From: Algoriphagus antarcticus
Lineage (GTDB): Bacteria > Bacteroidota > Bacteroidia > Cytophagales > Cyclobacteriaceae
DNA length: 56,530 bases
Assembly: GCF_002150685.1 (NCBI RefSeq)
Contig: NZ_MSSW01000070.1
Coordinates: 1 to 56,530 of the forward strand
Reading direction: 5' to 3'
The notes below the pieces were generated by a model. That model made no database searches and was not told the DNA's origin. It was given only the letters and a program-made list of their open reading frames with translations. The position numbers and the translations under genes were made by a program. Of this stretch, positions 8,158 through 17,800 are shown one piece after another (within the stretch, counting starts at the first letter, position 1; the number at the start of each line of letters is the position of its first letter).

Positions 8158-9450
8158 ATGAAATATCAACCTCTTTCTAGTTCTCTTTATATTAAGAATC
8201 GCGAGAAATTTTGCTACAAACTTACCGAAAGCAGCGTAGCGATTTTCAATTCTAATGACATCATGCCTACCAATGCTGATGGAACGATGCGTTTTCGTCA
8301 GAATAATGATTTGTTTTACCTCACCGGTATAGATCAGGAAGAAACGATTTTGCTTGTGGCTCCGGATTGTCCAAATGCTAATATGCGTGAAGTACTTTTT
8401 CTCCGAGAGACTAACGAGCATATCGCGATTTGGGAAGGGCATAAATACACTAAGGAAGAAGCTGAAGCCACTTCAGGAATAAAGAATATCCAGTGGCTGG
8501 CATATTTTGATCAAGTTTTTAGTACTGTGATGGCACTTTGCTGCAATATCTACCTGAATACAAATGAGCATCTAAGAGCGGGCGTACTAGTGGAGACTCA
8601 GGATGCGAGGTTCATTAGGGAGTGTAAAGAGAAATTCCCGCTTCATACGTATCACCGATCAGCGCCCATTATGCATGAGTTGAGAGGGGTGAAGGAAAAA
8701 GAGGAGATCGATCAACTTCAAATAGCTTGTGATATCACGGAGAAAGGCTTTAGAAGAATTCTGTCTTTTGTGAAACCTGGCGTGACTGAGTATGAAATAG
8801 AAGCTGAATATCTTCATGAGTTTGTTAGAAATCGCAGTAAGGGATTCGCTTACGAACCCATCATTGCTTCAGGCGCTTCTGCCTGTGTGTTACATTATGT
8901 GGAGAATCATAAAGAGTGCCTAGCTGGTGAAATGCTATTGATGGATGTGGGAGCGGAATATGGGAATTACAATGCAGACATGACTCGGACGATTCCAGTG
9001 AGCGGTAGATTCACAGAAAGGCAAAGAGCCGTTTACGATGCAGTGTTACGAGTACAAAAAGAAGCTTCAAATATTTTAAGAATTGGTACTAACATTCAGG
9101 ATTACCATAAAGAAGTGGGCTTGATCATGCAAAGTGAACTGGTAGGCTTAGGTTTGATCGACCAGACAGATATCAAAAATCAGGATTCAGCTTGGCCAGC
9201 TTACAAAAAGTATTTTATGCATGGCACTTCTCATCATTTGGGACTTGATGTACATGATGTAGGTACTATGCATGGACCGATCCAACCTGGTATGGTTTTT
9301 ACGGTAGAGCCGGGAATGTATATTCAGGAGGAAGGGTTAGGAATTAGATTGGAAAATAATATTGTGATACAAGAAGCGAAAGGTTATTTTGATCTAATGC
9401 GAAATATCCCAATTGAGGCTGAAGAGATTGAAGAATTGATGAATAAATGA
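8158..9450 (+). CDS. pepP: Xaa-Pro aminopeptidase (M24B, aminopeptidase P family)
   Basis: 430 residues. The N-terminal creatinase-like domain (about 1-165, with RFRQNNDLFYLTGI) precedes a pita-bread catalytic domain. The five metal ligands are visible: D263 in LLMDVGAEYG, D274 in NADMTRTIPV, the His in GTSHHLGLDVHD near 360, E384 in VEPGMY and E399 in IRLENN. It removes N-terminal residues ahead of proline and needs two metal ions, usually Mn. No signal peptide, so cytoplasmic. It diverges from the M16 gene and is followed by a bidirectional terminator at 9648-9684. The gene symbol is by family resemblance. Confidence 0.92.
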   Translation: MKYQPLSSSLYIKNREKFCYKLTESSVAIFNSNDIMPTNADGTMRFRQNNDLFYLTGIDQEETILLVAPDCPNANMREVLFLRETNEHIAIWEGHKYTKEEAEATSGIKNIQWLAYFDQVFSTVMALCCNIYLNTNEHLRAGVLVETQDARFIRECKEKFPLHTYHRSAPIMHELRGVKEKEEIDQLQIACDITEKGFRRILSFVKPGVTEYEIEAEYLHEFVRNRSKGFAYEPIIASGASACVLHYVENHKECLAGEMLLMDVGAEYGNYNADMTRTIPVSGRFTERQRAVYDAVLRVQKEASNILRIGTNIQDYHKEVGLIMQSELVGLGLIDQTDIKNQDSAWPAYKKYFMHGTSHHLGLDVHDVGTMHGPIQPGMVFTVEPGMYIQEEGLGIRLENNIVIQEAKGYFDLMRNIPIEAEEIEELMNK

Positions 9451-9647
9451 GGTGATTATCAGTAATGATGCCAGTAGCCTTTTCTCTTTGCTTTACCAGA
9501 CGGAAGACCGATGAAGGGTGACAGAAGCGGGCTAAATGCCAAAGTTTACCATATTACATGATGCTTTGATCGCATTACTGGCTGAAACTTGAATATTCAT
9601 AATAGTGGATACTTGAGTCAATCATTCATCTTACAAAGGATAAAAAC
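9451..9647. other. Non-coding gap between pepP and terminator
   Basis: About 200 bp without a supported gene. It holds CAGTAATG and CATTACTGG about 95 bp apart, which could pair, but I recognise no known RNA family and no tRNA. Confidence 0.4.
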
Positions 9648-9684
9648 AAAAAAGCTTTACCTAATTAATGGGTAAAGCTTTTTT
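9648..9684. terminator. Bidirectional terminator
   Basis: AAAAAAGCTTTACC - TAATTAATG - GGTAAAGCTTTTTT is a perfect 14-bp stem that has a T-run on both strands. It lies between the convergent pepP gene and the 9702-10079 gene and would end both. Confidence 0.88.
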
Positions 9685-9701
9685 GTTGGGCAATTTTGAT
9701 C

Positions 9702-10079
9702 TTAGTCGTTAGGATAAGGGATATATACAAAGCTGGTAAACGCTCCATCCATTACGAAAAGGCAGCAGAATTCGTCAGGATCTTTGTAAGCTTTTACGAA
9801 ATCAGGCAGAGATTCTTCAGCGATTAATTTGCGCTGAACAAATTCATCCACATAGGTCATGAAGTAGTTCCAGTCCAAGTCTTTCTCTTCTTTTCCGATA
9901 AATATTTTCCCGATAGGTTGCATCTCTTTTGAGATGGGGAAAATCGGGTAATCAGAGAATTTCCGGGTTCGGATCTGATAGGAAGCTTCCTTAAGTGTAT
10001 CAGATATTTTTATAAAATCACTGGTAATTGTACCCAGATATTTCCCGTTCAGTTCGGGATCGTTGAAATCTGAAATCAT
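9702..10079 (-). CDS. Conserved hypothetical protein downstream of rlmD
   Basis: 125 residues, soluble, acidic and rich in Asp/Glu/Phe/Tyr, with no signal peptide or membrane segment. It begins MISDFNDPELNGKYLGTITS and ends FTSFVYIPYPND. I do not recognise the family. The start overlaps the rlmD stop by 4 nt (10076-10079), so it is translationally coupled to that gene, and it ends just before a strong terminator. Full-length-looking, with codon use like its neighbours, so it is a real gene of unknown function. Confidence 0.8.
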   Translation of the reverse strand: MISDFNDPELNGKYLGTITSDFIKISDTLKEASYQIRTRKFSDYPIFPISKEMQPIGKIFIGKEEKDLDWNYFMTYVDEFVQRKLIAEESLPDFVKAYKDPDEFCCLFVMDGAFTSFVYIPYPND

Positions 10080-11482
10080 GATTTTAAAGTTAAGAGTACG
10101 ACATTTTCTACATGATACGTCTGTGGAAACATGTCCACAGGCTGTATCTTTTCTACTTTGTATTTTTCGCCCAAAAGTGCTACATCTCTAGCCTGAGTAG
10201 CAGGATTGCAGGATACATACACGATCTTTGGTGCATTCAATCTCAAGAGCATCTGCACAACTTTCTCATCCATTCCTGCGCGTGGCGGATCTGTGATGAT
10301 CACATCTGGAGCCGCATGATTTGCTATAAAATCCTCGTTCAGCATGTCTTTCATATCACCAGCATAGAAGAGCGTATTGTCCAATCCGTTGATTTGAGAG
10401 TTGAGTTTCGCGTCTTCGATGGCAGATGGTACATACTCGATTCCGATTACCTGTTTGGCTTTTTTTGCTACGAAATTGGCAATCGTGCCAGTGCCAGTAT
10501 AGAGATCATAAACCACCTCATCGCCTTGCAAATCGGCGAAATCACGAGCGACTTTATATAATTCGTACGCTTGCTCAGAGTTTGTTTGATAGAAGGACTT
10601 TGGGCCGATGCGGAATTTCAAGTCTTCCATTTCTTCCTCGATAAAGTCCTGCCCAGCAAAAGTGACTAATTCCAAGTCGTGGAAAGTCTCATTTCCTTTG
10701 GTGTTAATTACATAAAGCAGAGAAGTAATTTCAGGGAATTTCTCATTCAAAAACTCCATGACCTTTTGAATTCCCTCTGAATCATTTTCACCGAACTGTA
10801 CGATCACCATAGCCTGATCTGTGCTCGTGGTTCGGATAATCAGATTTCGAAGCAGGCCAACTTGATTTCTAATGTCATAGAAGCTAAGTTGATTTGCTAG
10901 CGCAAAAGTTCTCAATTCATTCCTAACGTCGTTGGAAATGTTTCCTTGCAGATAGCAATGATCCACATCGACGATCTTGTCAAACATCTTCGGGATATGA
11001 AAACCTAGGGCATTTCTATCAAAATCTTCTCCTGATTGGATCTGCTCGACCGTCAGCCATTTCTTGTTTGAGAAGGTGAAGTCCAACTTATTTCTATAGT
11101 ATCTAGTCTTTTCAGAACCTAAAGTCGGCATCACCTCAGGGATTTCTACTTTTGCTATTCGCTGAAACTGATCCAAAACCTGCTGTCGCTTATAGGTTTT
11201 TTGCAGATCATAATTAATGTGCTGCCACTTGCAGCCGCCACAGGTGCCAAAATGCGAGCAAAAAGGATCTATTCGTTCTTTGGAATACTCGTGGAATTTG
11301 ACAGGCTCTCCTTCCATAAAGGAGCTTTTCCCCTTGGTGATCCGCACATCGACCACATCTCCAGGAGCAACTCCCGTTACAAAAACCACTTTTTCCTCAT
11401 GATGTCCCAAACATTTTCCCTCCGAAGCAATACGCTCGATGAGAAGATTGGTGATCACTTTGTTTTTCATTTTTCGCGACAT
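10076..11482 (-). CDS. rlmD: 23S rRNA (uracil-1939 C5)-methyltransferase
   Basis: 468 residues. An N-terminal TRAM RNA-binding domain (about 8-65) is followed by the Fe-S cysteine cluster CSHFGTCGGCKWQH near residue 75 with a later Cys in VDHCYLQG. The SAM domain has VVYDLYTGTGTIANFVA, TDPPRAGMD and the nucleophile Cys in VSCNPATQARD. This set marks RlmD/RumA-type enzymes that methylate a uracil of 23S rRNA. Bacteroidota proteins of this COG2265 group can differ in target base, so the exact site is inferred. It heads a two-gene unit with the 125-residue protein. Confidence 0.9.
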   Translation of the reverse strand: MSRKMKNKVITNLLIERIASEGKCLGHHEEKVVFVTGVAPGDVVDVRITKGKSSFMEGEPVKFHEYSKERIDPFCSHFGTCGGCKWQHINYDLQKTYKRQQVLDQFQRIAKVEIPEVMPTLGSEKTRYYRNKLDFTFSNKKWLTVEQIQSGEDFDRNALGFHIPKMFDKIVDVDHCYLQGNISNDVRNELRTFALANQLSFYDIRNQVGLLRNLIIRTTSTDQAMVIVQFGENDSEGIQKVMEFLNEKFPEITSLLYVINTKGNETFHDLELVTFAGQDFIEEEMEDLKFRIGPKSFYQTNSEQAYELYKVARDFADLQGDEVVYDLYTGTGTIANFVAKKAKQVIGIEYVPSAIEDAKLNSQINGLDNTLFYAGDMKDMLNEDFIANHAAPDVIITDPPRAGMDEKVVQMLLRLNAPKIVYVSCNPATQARDVALLGEKYKVEKIQPVDMFPQTYHVENVVLLTLKS

Positions 11483-11595
11483 GGGCGCAAAATTAGGGAA
11501 AAATGGTGAAGTGGATAAGTGGAATGAGAATAAGAATAAAAATGTATATTTAGGCGATCTACGATTATTTAGATGATATATGAAAAAATAGTAAA

Positions 11596-12765
11596 ATGAA
11601 AAATATCTTTATACTTCTTGGGCTATTATTATTTTTCTGTTCCTGCGGAAAAGATGGTAAAAACTCAAATGAAGCAAAGGTTTTGAGTCTCAAATTAGAG
11701 GACCAAAAGATCATTCCTGTAAATGATAAATCCGCTAATTTTTCCATCCTCTCTCAAGTTCATTTTGAGGAGAGTGGACATCCACTTTACATTCATCTCA
11801 ATTATTTTTCTTCAGATCCCAACTATTTATTTGTCAATTCATTTGATGATCCTTCGCTAGATCAGGTTTTGGAGTTTGAGAGTGAGGGGCCAAATGGGGT
11901 TGGAAATGTCACTGAGTTTTACTTTCAGTCGTATGATTCCATTTTTTTGGTTGATAGATACCGCTATTTGGTGTCAATTGCTGATTCTGCGGGGAAGGTA
12001 AAGCGATCCTATAGACTAAAAAGCAATACTAGTAATAAGCTCGATGAAGATTCGGTTTTACCCTATAGTTCTTCAAAAGCTAGAATGTTTGTAAGAGGGA
12101 ATTATTTATACATTCCATGTGTCCCTGATACTGATTCTTACATTCATCAGTATGGGCGTGATAATTTACTGATCAAATTGGATTTGGAAACTGGAGATTA
12201 CACCACGCTTTTAGGATATCCTGCTTGGTATCAAAATGGGAATTACTGGGGCGGTCCCGACCATGTTTTGCCTAGTATTACACCTTTGGACGATCTGGAT
12301 AAGGTTTTGGTAAGCTTCCCGCTTGTCGATTCAGTTTACATGCTTGATTTAAAGACGGAAAAAATGAAGTCGCATTTTTGGATGGGAAGTTCGAATATGG
12401 ATAGCCCTGTTGCGATAAATTATGATGATAGTCAGTTAGAGCCTGGGAAAAGATTCCAATTGGAAACAGACTATTATTTTTCGCTAAACTACGATCCTTT
12501 CAGAGAGGAATATTGGAGATTTTTTTATAAAAAATATGATGAGGAGTCTATCGACAAAATAATCAAGAGAGAGAAGGGGGAGCCAAATCAGACCTCATTA
12601 ATTATATATGATAAAAACCTGGAGTTAATCGGGGAATTTGAAGTCGATAAGAACTGGCGAGCCTCTGGCTACGATCTATTTTTCTTGAAAGAAGGAGCTT
12701 ATATCTCATCAACGCCTGATTCCATTGAGGATCAGATGATTTTTCGTCAATTGATCGTAAATTAG
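11596..12765 (+). CDS. DUF4221-like lipoprotein
   Basis: 389 residues. The lipoprotein signal peptide MKNIFILLGLLLFFCSCG has its acylated Cys at residue 17 in the S-C form usual in Bacteroidota. The mature part is rich in aromatic and Asp residues and shows repeated short beta-type segments (VLEFESEGPNGVGNVTEFYF, IFLVDRYRYLVSIADSAGKV, KVLVSFPLVDSVYMLDLKTE), like a beta-propeller. The pattern resembles DUF4221 proteins of Algoriphagus-like bacteria, where it is often a solitary gene. Function unknown, probably on the cell surface or periplasmic face of the outer membrane. Family call is by memory of the pattern; the lipoprotein call is firm. Confidence 0.72.
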   Translation: MKNIFILLGLLLFFCSCGKDGKNSNEAKVLSLKLEDQKIIPVNDKSANFSILSQVHFEESGHPLYIHLNYFSSDPNYLFVNSFDDPSLDQVLEFESEGPNGVGNVTEFYFQSYDSIFLVDRYRYLVSIADSAGKVKRSYRLKSNTSNKLDEDSVLPYSSSKARMFVRGNYLYIPCVPDTDSYIHQYGRDNLLIKLDLETGDYTTLLGYPAWYQNGNYWGGPDHVLPSITPLDDLDKVLVSFPLVDSVYMLDLKTEKMKSHFWMGSSNMDSPVAINYDDSQLEPGKRFQLETDYYFSLNYDPFREEYWRFFYKKYDEESIDKIIKREKGEPNQTSLIIYDKNLELIGEFEVDKNWRASGYDLFFLKEGAYISSTPDSIEDQMIFRQLIVN

Positions 12766-12800
12766 AATAGAACTAGCCTTTTTTCAAAACTTTAAATAAC

Positions 12801-13274
12801 ATGGCAAACACCTATCATCAGATTTACATCCAATTGATTTTTGCTGTGAAGGGACGGCAGAGTCTTTTGAAGAGAGAGTTTCGTCAGGATTTTTTTAAAG
12901 TTATGGCTTCTATGATTCAGGATCTCGGTCACAAGTCCATTATAGTCAATGGAGTCGCGGATCATGTTCATTGTTTCGTAGGACTAAATCCCGACAAAAC
13001 CATTTCAGATTTGGCTGAAAAGCTAAAAACCTCATCTAATCATTTTTTAAAAGATAAGAAATGGGCAGACGGAAATTTCTCATGGCAGAAAGGGTATGGA
13101 GCTTTTTCATATTCAAAATCTCACGTCCAGAAGGTTTACGAGTACATTTTGAATCAAGAAGCACATCATCAAAAAATGACTTTTAAACAGGAGTATATTT
13201 CGCTGCTTAAGAAATTTGAGATTGAGTTCAAGGACGAATATTTATTTGAATTCCTAGATGACGTGCCATTATGA
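12801..13274 (+). CDS. REP-associated Y1 (HUH) transposase, IS200/IS605 TnpA-like (RAYT)
   Basis: 157 residues, a complete single-domain Y1 transposase. The HUH metal motif is H55-V-H57 in VADHVHCFVGL. The catalytic tyrosine is in KVYEYILNQEAHH (Y115 is the likely one, Y113 next to it). FSWQKGYGAFSYSKSHV is the conserved stretch before it. Such enzymes cut and join single-stranded DNA at hairpins. No accessory tnpB gene is present. The gene is directly followed by an array of 13-nt hairpins (from 13300), the known arrangement of RAYT genes with their REP repeats. It is intact, so it may still act on the array. The ATG at 12801 fits the conserved MANTYHQIYIQLIF beginning. Confidence 0.92.
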   Translation: MANTYHQIYIQLIFAVKGRQSLLKREFRQDFFKVMASMIQDLGHKSIIVNGVADHVHCFVGLNPDKTISDLAEKLKTSSNHFLKDKKWADGNFSWQKGYGAFSYSKSHVQKVYEYILNQEAHHQKMTFKQEYISLLKKFEIEFKDEYLFEFLDDVPL

Positions 13275-13299
13275 GCCAATAAGTGGTAGAAATCAAGTC

Positions 13300-13944
13300 G
13301 CTTCTCCGAAGCTATAAGTATTCTCACAATTTTATTAAGGGTGATTTCGCCCTTGTGTTGTTGGTTTAATCAAAATAGCGCCAGCGGCGCTCTTTGATTG
13401 TAGCAATGTGATACCGAATCCAATAGAGCACCAGTGGTGCGATTTACGTTTCAATCAGGTAAATCGTAATTCAGAATGATAGGATCGGGTTATCAAATCG
13501 CTTCTCCGAATCTCGTGCAAACAGACGAGATCGTTTTTTACAATCAAAATGCTTCTCCGAAGCTGGTTTCGAGCGAGTATTGGTTGATACAAATGGAATT
13601 GATTCTGAAAAGCCTAACTCTACTTTTAATAGCGCCAGCGGCGCACTTTGACTGTAGCCATATCATTCCGAATATGCCAGAGCACCAGCGGTGCGATTTG
13701 ATTTTTATGCTTTTAAATCAAAATTCGGATGTTAGCATAAGTGATAAAATCGCTTCTCCGAAGCTCGAATTAGTGGTATTAATTAAATTTTACAATCAAA
13801 AAGCTTCTCCGAAGCTAATAGCATCGCAACGATTATATTAGGATTGATTTTGCTCTTATGTATTTGAGGCTATCAAATTAGCGCCAGCGGCGCATTTTGA
13901 CTGTAGCTGCATAATTCCAGAATCCACCAAAGCACCAGCGGTGC
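13300..13944. repeat. Composite REP-like hairpin array, ~250-bp units
   Basis: Three 13-nt perfect hairpins recur in fixed order, each a 5-bp stem with a 3-nt loop. A is GCTTC-TCC-GAAGC at 13300, 13551, 13752, 13803, with a one-base-off copy at 13500. B is GCGCC-AGC-GGCGC at 13378, 13632, 13881. C is GCACC-AGC-GGTGC at 13682 and 13932, with a loop T variant at 13428. The order is A-B-C, A-A-B-C, A-A-B-C, with a repeat period of 249-254 bp. The B-to-C spacer is partly conserved (TTTGA-T/C-TGTAGC, then ATTCC/CCGAAT). In units 1 and 2 C is followed by a further 8-bp stem. The open frame of 121 codons crossing this region is a product of the repeats, not a gene. 13275-13299 and 13945-14007 hold nothing else. 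Confidence 0.9.
13440..13466. repeat. Hairpin D of unit 1
   Basis: CGATTTAC - 11 nt - GTAAATCG is a perfect 8-bp stem directly 3' of hairpin C in unit 1. At the same place in unit 2 (13697-13722) a different sequence, TTTGATTT...AAATCAAA, again forms an 8-bp stem. Structure is kept while sequence changes. Unit 3 lacks it. Confidence 0.6.
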
Positions 13945-14007
13945 GGTTTGTCCTTCAATCTTCCTTTCCCATTTAAAAACTATTTTATCTAGTTTTTTTC
14001 ATTTCCC

Positions 14008-14015
14008 TATCTTTG
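14008..14015 (+). promoter_or_regulatory. -7 box of the SDR-helicase operon
   Basis: TATCTTTG matches the Bacteroidota -7 consensus TAnnTTTG and lies 8 bp before the SDR start codon at 14024. Transcription would begin almost at the ATG, giving a very short or no leader. No clear -33 TTG is seen. Confidence 0.5.
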
Positions 14016-14023
14016 CATCATCA

Positions 14024-14845
14024 ATGAATCAAGACACGCTTAAAGATAAAGTCGTAATCATCACAGGAGCCACCTCGGGAATAGGAGAATCCTGCGCTTT
14101 TGCTTTTGGCCGAGCCGGTGCTAAAATCGTGATTACAGGCAGAAATCAAGATAAACTGGATATAAGTAAAGCCAAATTAGAAGCTGCGGGAATACAAGTG
14201 TTGGCGATTTCAGCTGATGCTGGCGTGATTGTCGACAATGAGCGGATGGCTAAGACGGTATTAGCCGAATTTGGTAAAATTGATATTCTGATAAATAACG
14301 CGGGAATAACCATGCGAGCTTTGTTCGAGAATCTTGATTTTGAAGTCTTTCATAAAGTGATGAACACTAATTTCTGGGGCACAGTCTATGCCACCAAGTT
14401 TTGTTTGCCATCAATCTTAGAACAAAAGGGATCTGTAGTTGGGATTTCTTCTGTTAATGGTTTTCGTGGTACGCCGGCTCGAACAGCCTACTCAGCAAGT
14501 AAATATGCCATGAATGGGTTTTTTGAATCTTTGAGAACTGAGGTAATGAAGAGAGGCGTACATGTATTGGTGGCTTGTCCTGGATTTACTGCTTCAAACA
14601 TTCGTAAAAACGCACTGGATGCACATGGCGCTTTGCAAGGAGATTCGCCTAGAGATGAATCAAAAATGATGAGTTCGGAAGAAGTGGCAGAGAGAATACT
14701 GAAAGCCACTTTGAAAAGAAAGCGTGATTTGACGCTTACTACCCAAGGCTGGTGGTTGAAGTTTCTCAATAAATGGATGCCAGGAAGGTTGGATTACATA
14801 GTTTATAATCAATTGAAAAAGGAAAAAGACTCACCTTTCCATTAA
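14024..14845 (+). CDS. SDR family oxidoreductase
   Basis: 273 residues, a classical short-chain dehydrogenase/reductase. The nucleotide-binding motif is G15-ATSGI-G21. The NNAG motif is at 91-94, and the catalytic triad is Ser142/143, Tyr156 and Lys160 in SSVNGFRGTPARTAYSASK. TGRNQ at the end of the second strand suggests NADP(H) preference. The C-terminus (KRKRDLTLTTQGWWLKFLNKWMP) resembles DHRS7-type members with a membrane-leaning tail. Substrate unknown. The stop codon directly abuts the helicase start (TAAATG), so the two are translationally coupled, an odd partner for a helicase. Confidence 0.92.
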   Translation: MNQDTLKDKVVIITGATSGIGESCAFAFGRAGAKIVITGRNQDKLDISKAKLEAAGIQVLAISADAGVIVDNERMAKTVLAEFGKIDILINNAGITMRALFENLDFEVFHKVMNTNFWGTVYATKFCLPSILEQKGSVVGISSVNGFRGTPARTAYSASKYAMNGFFESLRTEVMKRGVHVLVACPGFTASNIRKNALDAHGALQGDSPRDESKMMSSEEVAERILKATLKRKRDLTLTTQGWWLKFLNKWMPGRLDYIVYNQLKKEKDSPFH

Positions 14846-17800
14846 ATGCCTGAATCAATCTTTCAGACTTACCGAAACCGTCTTGTGGATCTGTCTTCCA
14901 AAAACAGGTCGCTTTATTTACCAAAGACGGAAGGTTTCGGGATTGTTGATCTGAAAGAACTAGATTTTTTGAATGGGGAAAATAGCTTTGAAATCATCCG
15001 ATCGGCTATTTCTTCTAAGAAAGTAATTCCTTTAATTCCAGAGTCAGATCCCCGGATTGCAGCGGTAAATGCACTTTCAAAGACATTTTCTAGGATTTCA
15101 TTTCGTGATCAGTTGACGAAAGAAGAAACAGGCGAGCAATCCCTTTATCTAGGCTGGCCGTTTGCGGAGGGGAAATTAATAAATGGACATACACTTCGAT
15201 CGCCTCTACTACTTTTGGGTGTAAAACTGCAAGTTGAAAAGGGAAAATGGCTTCTCACCAAAACCGATGCTTGGCAGTGGAATCCGGCTTTTCTTTTGGC
15301 TTATAGCCATGCTTATGGAAAAGAATTTGATCCGGATTCTCTAAATCATATGTTGCAGGAATTATCAACTGATGCGACTGAGTTTCGGACTGAATTCGCA
15401 AAGCTTATAAATGAGCACTTTTCGATTCAGCTCAGTTCCTCCCTTTTTGAGGATCAACTAGCGATCTTTCCGATTTCTCAAAAGAGTTTGGATGACACTA
15501 GTTTTCAAGATGGAAAGCTGGGGTTGAAGAACTATTCACTGCTTGGTCAATTCGCTCAGAAGGGGAGTTTTTTGTTCTCAGATTATGAACTTTTGGAAAA
15601 GAAGTTTGGAGAAAAGACCTTGGAAGAGCTATTTACTGAGCATTTTGAAACCGCCGTAAACATTCCTATTCCGAGAGAAGAACAGCTTTTTCCTGTTTTT
15701 CCGCTTGATGCTTCTCAAGAAAATATCTTGGTTAAAGTTCGTCAGGGAAAAAGTTTGGTTGTGGAAGGCCCACCTGGTACAGGCAAGTCGCAGCTGATTG
15801 CCAACTTAGTTTCGGATTATATAGCGCGTGGCAAAAAGGTGCTCGTGGTTTCACAGAAAAGAGCGGCTCTGGATGTGGTTTTTGAGCGAATGGCAAACCA
15901 AGGTTTTGGTGATTTTTTAGGTTTGGTGCATGACTTTCGTGGAGATCAAAAAGTACTTTTCCAAAAGATTAAAACTCAGATTGATTCAATTGAGAGCTAT
16001 CAAGAGCAAAATAGGGGAATAGATTCGATACAATTGGAGCGGGAGATTTCCCAATATTCCAAGACGATCTCTAGACTTTCGGAGAACTTTGAAAATTTCA
16101 GAACAGCACTTTACGAAGTTGAATCTGCAGGCATTCCCATCAAAGCGATGTATTTAAAGGCCAGCTTGAAGAAACCGTTCTTTGAGGATACAGATTTGAA
16201 AAAACTAGATTTTCAGAAAGCTCAGAATTTTGAAAAATCGTATAAAATCTACCATTCTTATCACTCTCAATTCAAGGGCACTTTTTGGGAAGGTAGAATT
16301 TGCTTTGCGCATTTTGAGCCGGCAGTTTTTCCTAGAATTTCTCAGAGCTTGAAAGAGGTGGAGGGTTTTAGGGCAAAGTGGGATATTGAAGATTCCGTTA
16401 TAGCTTTTGAAAATTTGGCACAATATGTCTTGAATGATGCTAGTTTTTCAACATCTCTGGAAGAGCTGAATATTTCGCTAAGTAGATTGGAAAGGAAAGA
16501 TTTAGCTATTTCAGCGGCTTTTGATTCTAATCTTGATATAAAATTAACCAAGGTTCAGAAATGGATTAAGAGTGCTACTAATAAGCTTGAGTCTTTATCA
16601 TTCGGGATATCTCCATCCTTGGAAAGCCTGTCCCAGTTGGAATTAGAGCTGAATTCTTTGCAATCAAAAGTTTCTTCTTGGCTTGGGAGAATTCAGGTGA
16701 ATTTCAGTAAAAGTAAGTTTCCATTGACTTTTGAGATTCTAGGGAGGTCGGGTTTGAAGTTTGATTCCGAAGCTATTTCTAGGATTCGGGTAGAAGTTGA
16801 CATCTTAATAAGCCTGCTGCAAGAACTTGATGATCTGCCAAAAATCGTTGGGTTAGCGTTGAGAGAGCTATCTATTGAAGAATTGAAAACTCACCTAGAT
16901 GTGATAAATCCATTGTTAAAATGGGCCAATCGATGGAGGGAAAGTGAAATCTTGCATACAATTGCAACTTGGAATGCCGACGAATTTCAGTCCCAGCTCA
17001 ATAAAATATGTGACTTTTCGAAGTCTCTCCAAGCTAACTCAATCAAATGGAAAGCTTATTTGAGTGAGGTGCAGATTTTGGAGATTCTCAAAAATGGAAT
17101 CCCTGAAATTGGTGTTGATTTCCAGTTGAATCAGACTTTTTCGGAGCTTGTTGCTTTTGATAGATTCTTAGAAAGTCTGGATCCCATTTCTCGTTCTTTT
17201 TCCCAAAAGCTTGAAACAGAATGCTCGGAGTCAGACTTGTCGAGTCTAATTTCAGCCTTTTGGAATTCCTGGTATTTGACTTGGATCGCTTTTTTGGAAG
17301 CCAAAAATCCAGTTTTAGCAGAAGCCGGAAGTTTGACGATGCAACATGAGTTGGATGAACTGAAGACTGCAATTCTCGAGAAAAGAAAAATCTCTAGGCA
17401 TATCGCGTTGCTTAGGCTCCGTGAGCAAGTAACCAGCGAACTGGAGTTTAATCGCCTTGGAAATCGCTTGACGTATCGAGACTTGCTTCATCAGGTTAGT
17501 AAAAAGCGTCAGCGCTGGCCAATTCGAAAGCTGATTGAAGAATTGCATGAGGAAGTATTTCGATTGCTTCCCTGCTGGTTTGCTAGTCCGGAGACGGTTT
17601 CGGCTTTATTTCCGCTGGATCAAGGGTTTGATTTGGTTATTTTCGATGAAGCATCTCAGTGTCAGGTGGAGCGAGGTTTGCCAGCTATGTTGCGAGGAAA
17701 GCAGGTGGTGATCGCAGGTGATTCGAAGCAACTTCGACCTTCCGATTTCTATCAGGTCAAGTGGGAATCTGATGAGGAGGGTTTAGAATATGAAGCAGAA

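Noticed and set aside
9451..9647. Possible riboswitch or small RNA after pepP
   Set aside because: Some complementary segments are present, but no known consensus and no downstream gene for it to control.
13476..13841. 121-codon open frame over the hairpin array
   Set aside because: Its repeated residues (IASPKL, NASPKL, KASPKL) are just the hairpin-A DNA read in frame; no signal, domain or promoter supports a gene.
13300..13944. CRISPR array
   Set aside because: Repeats are 13-nt palindromes of three kinds with spacings of about 50-80 nt in a fixed order; there are no 25-40-nt repeats with unique spacers and no cas genes.
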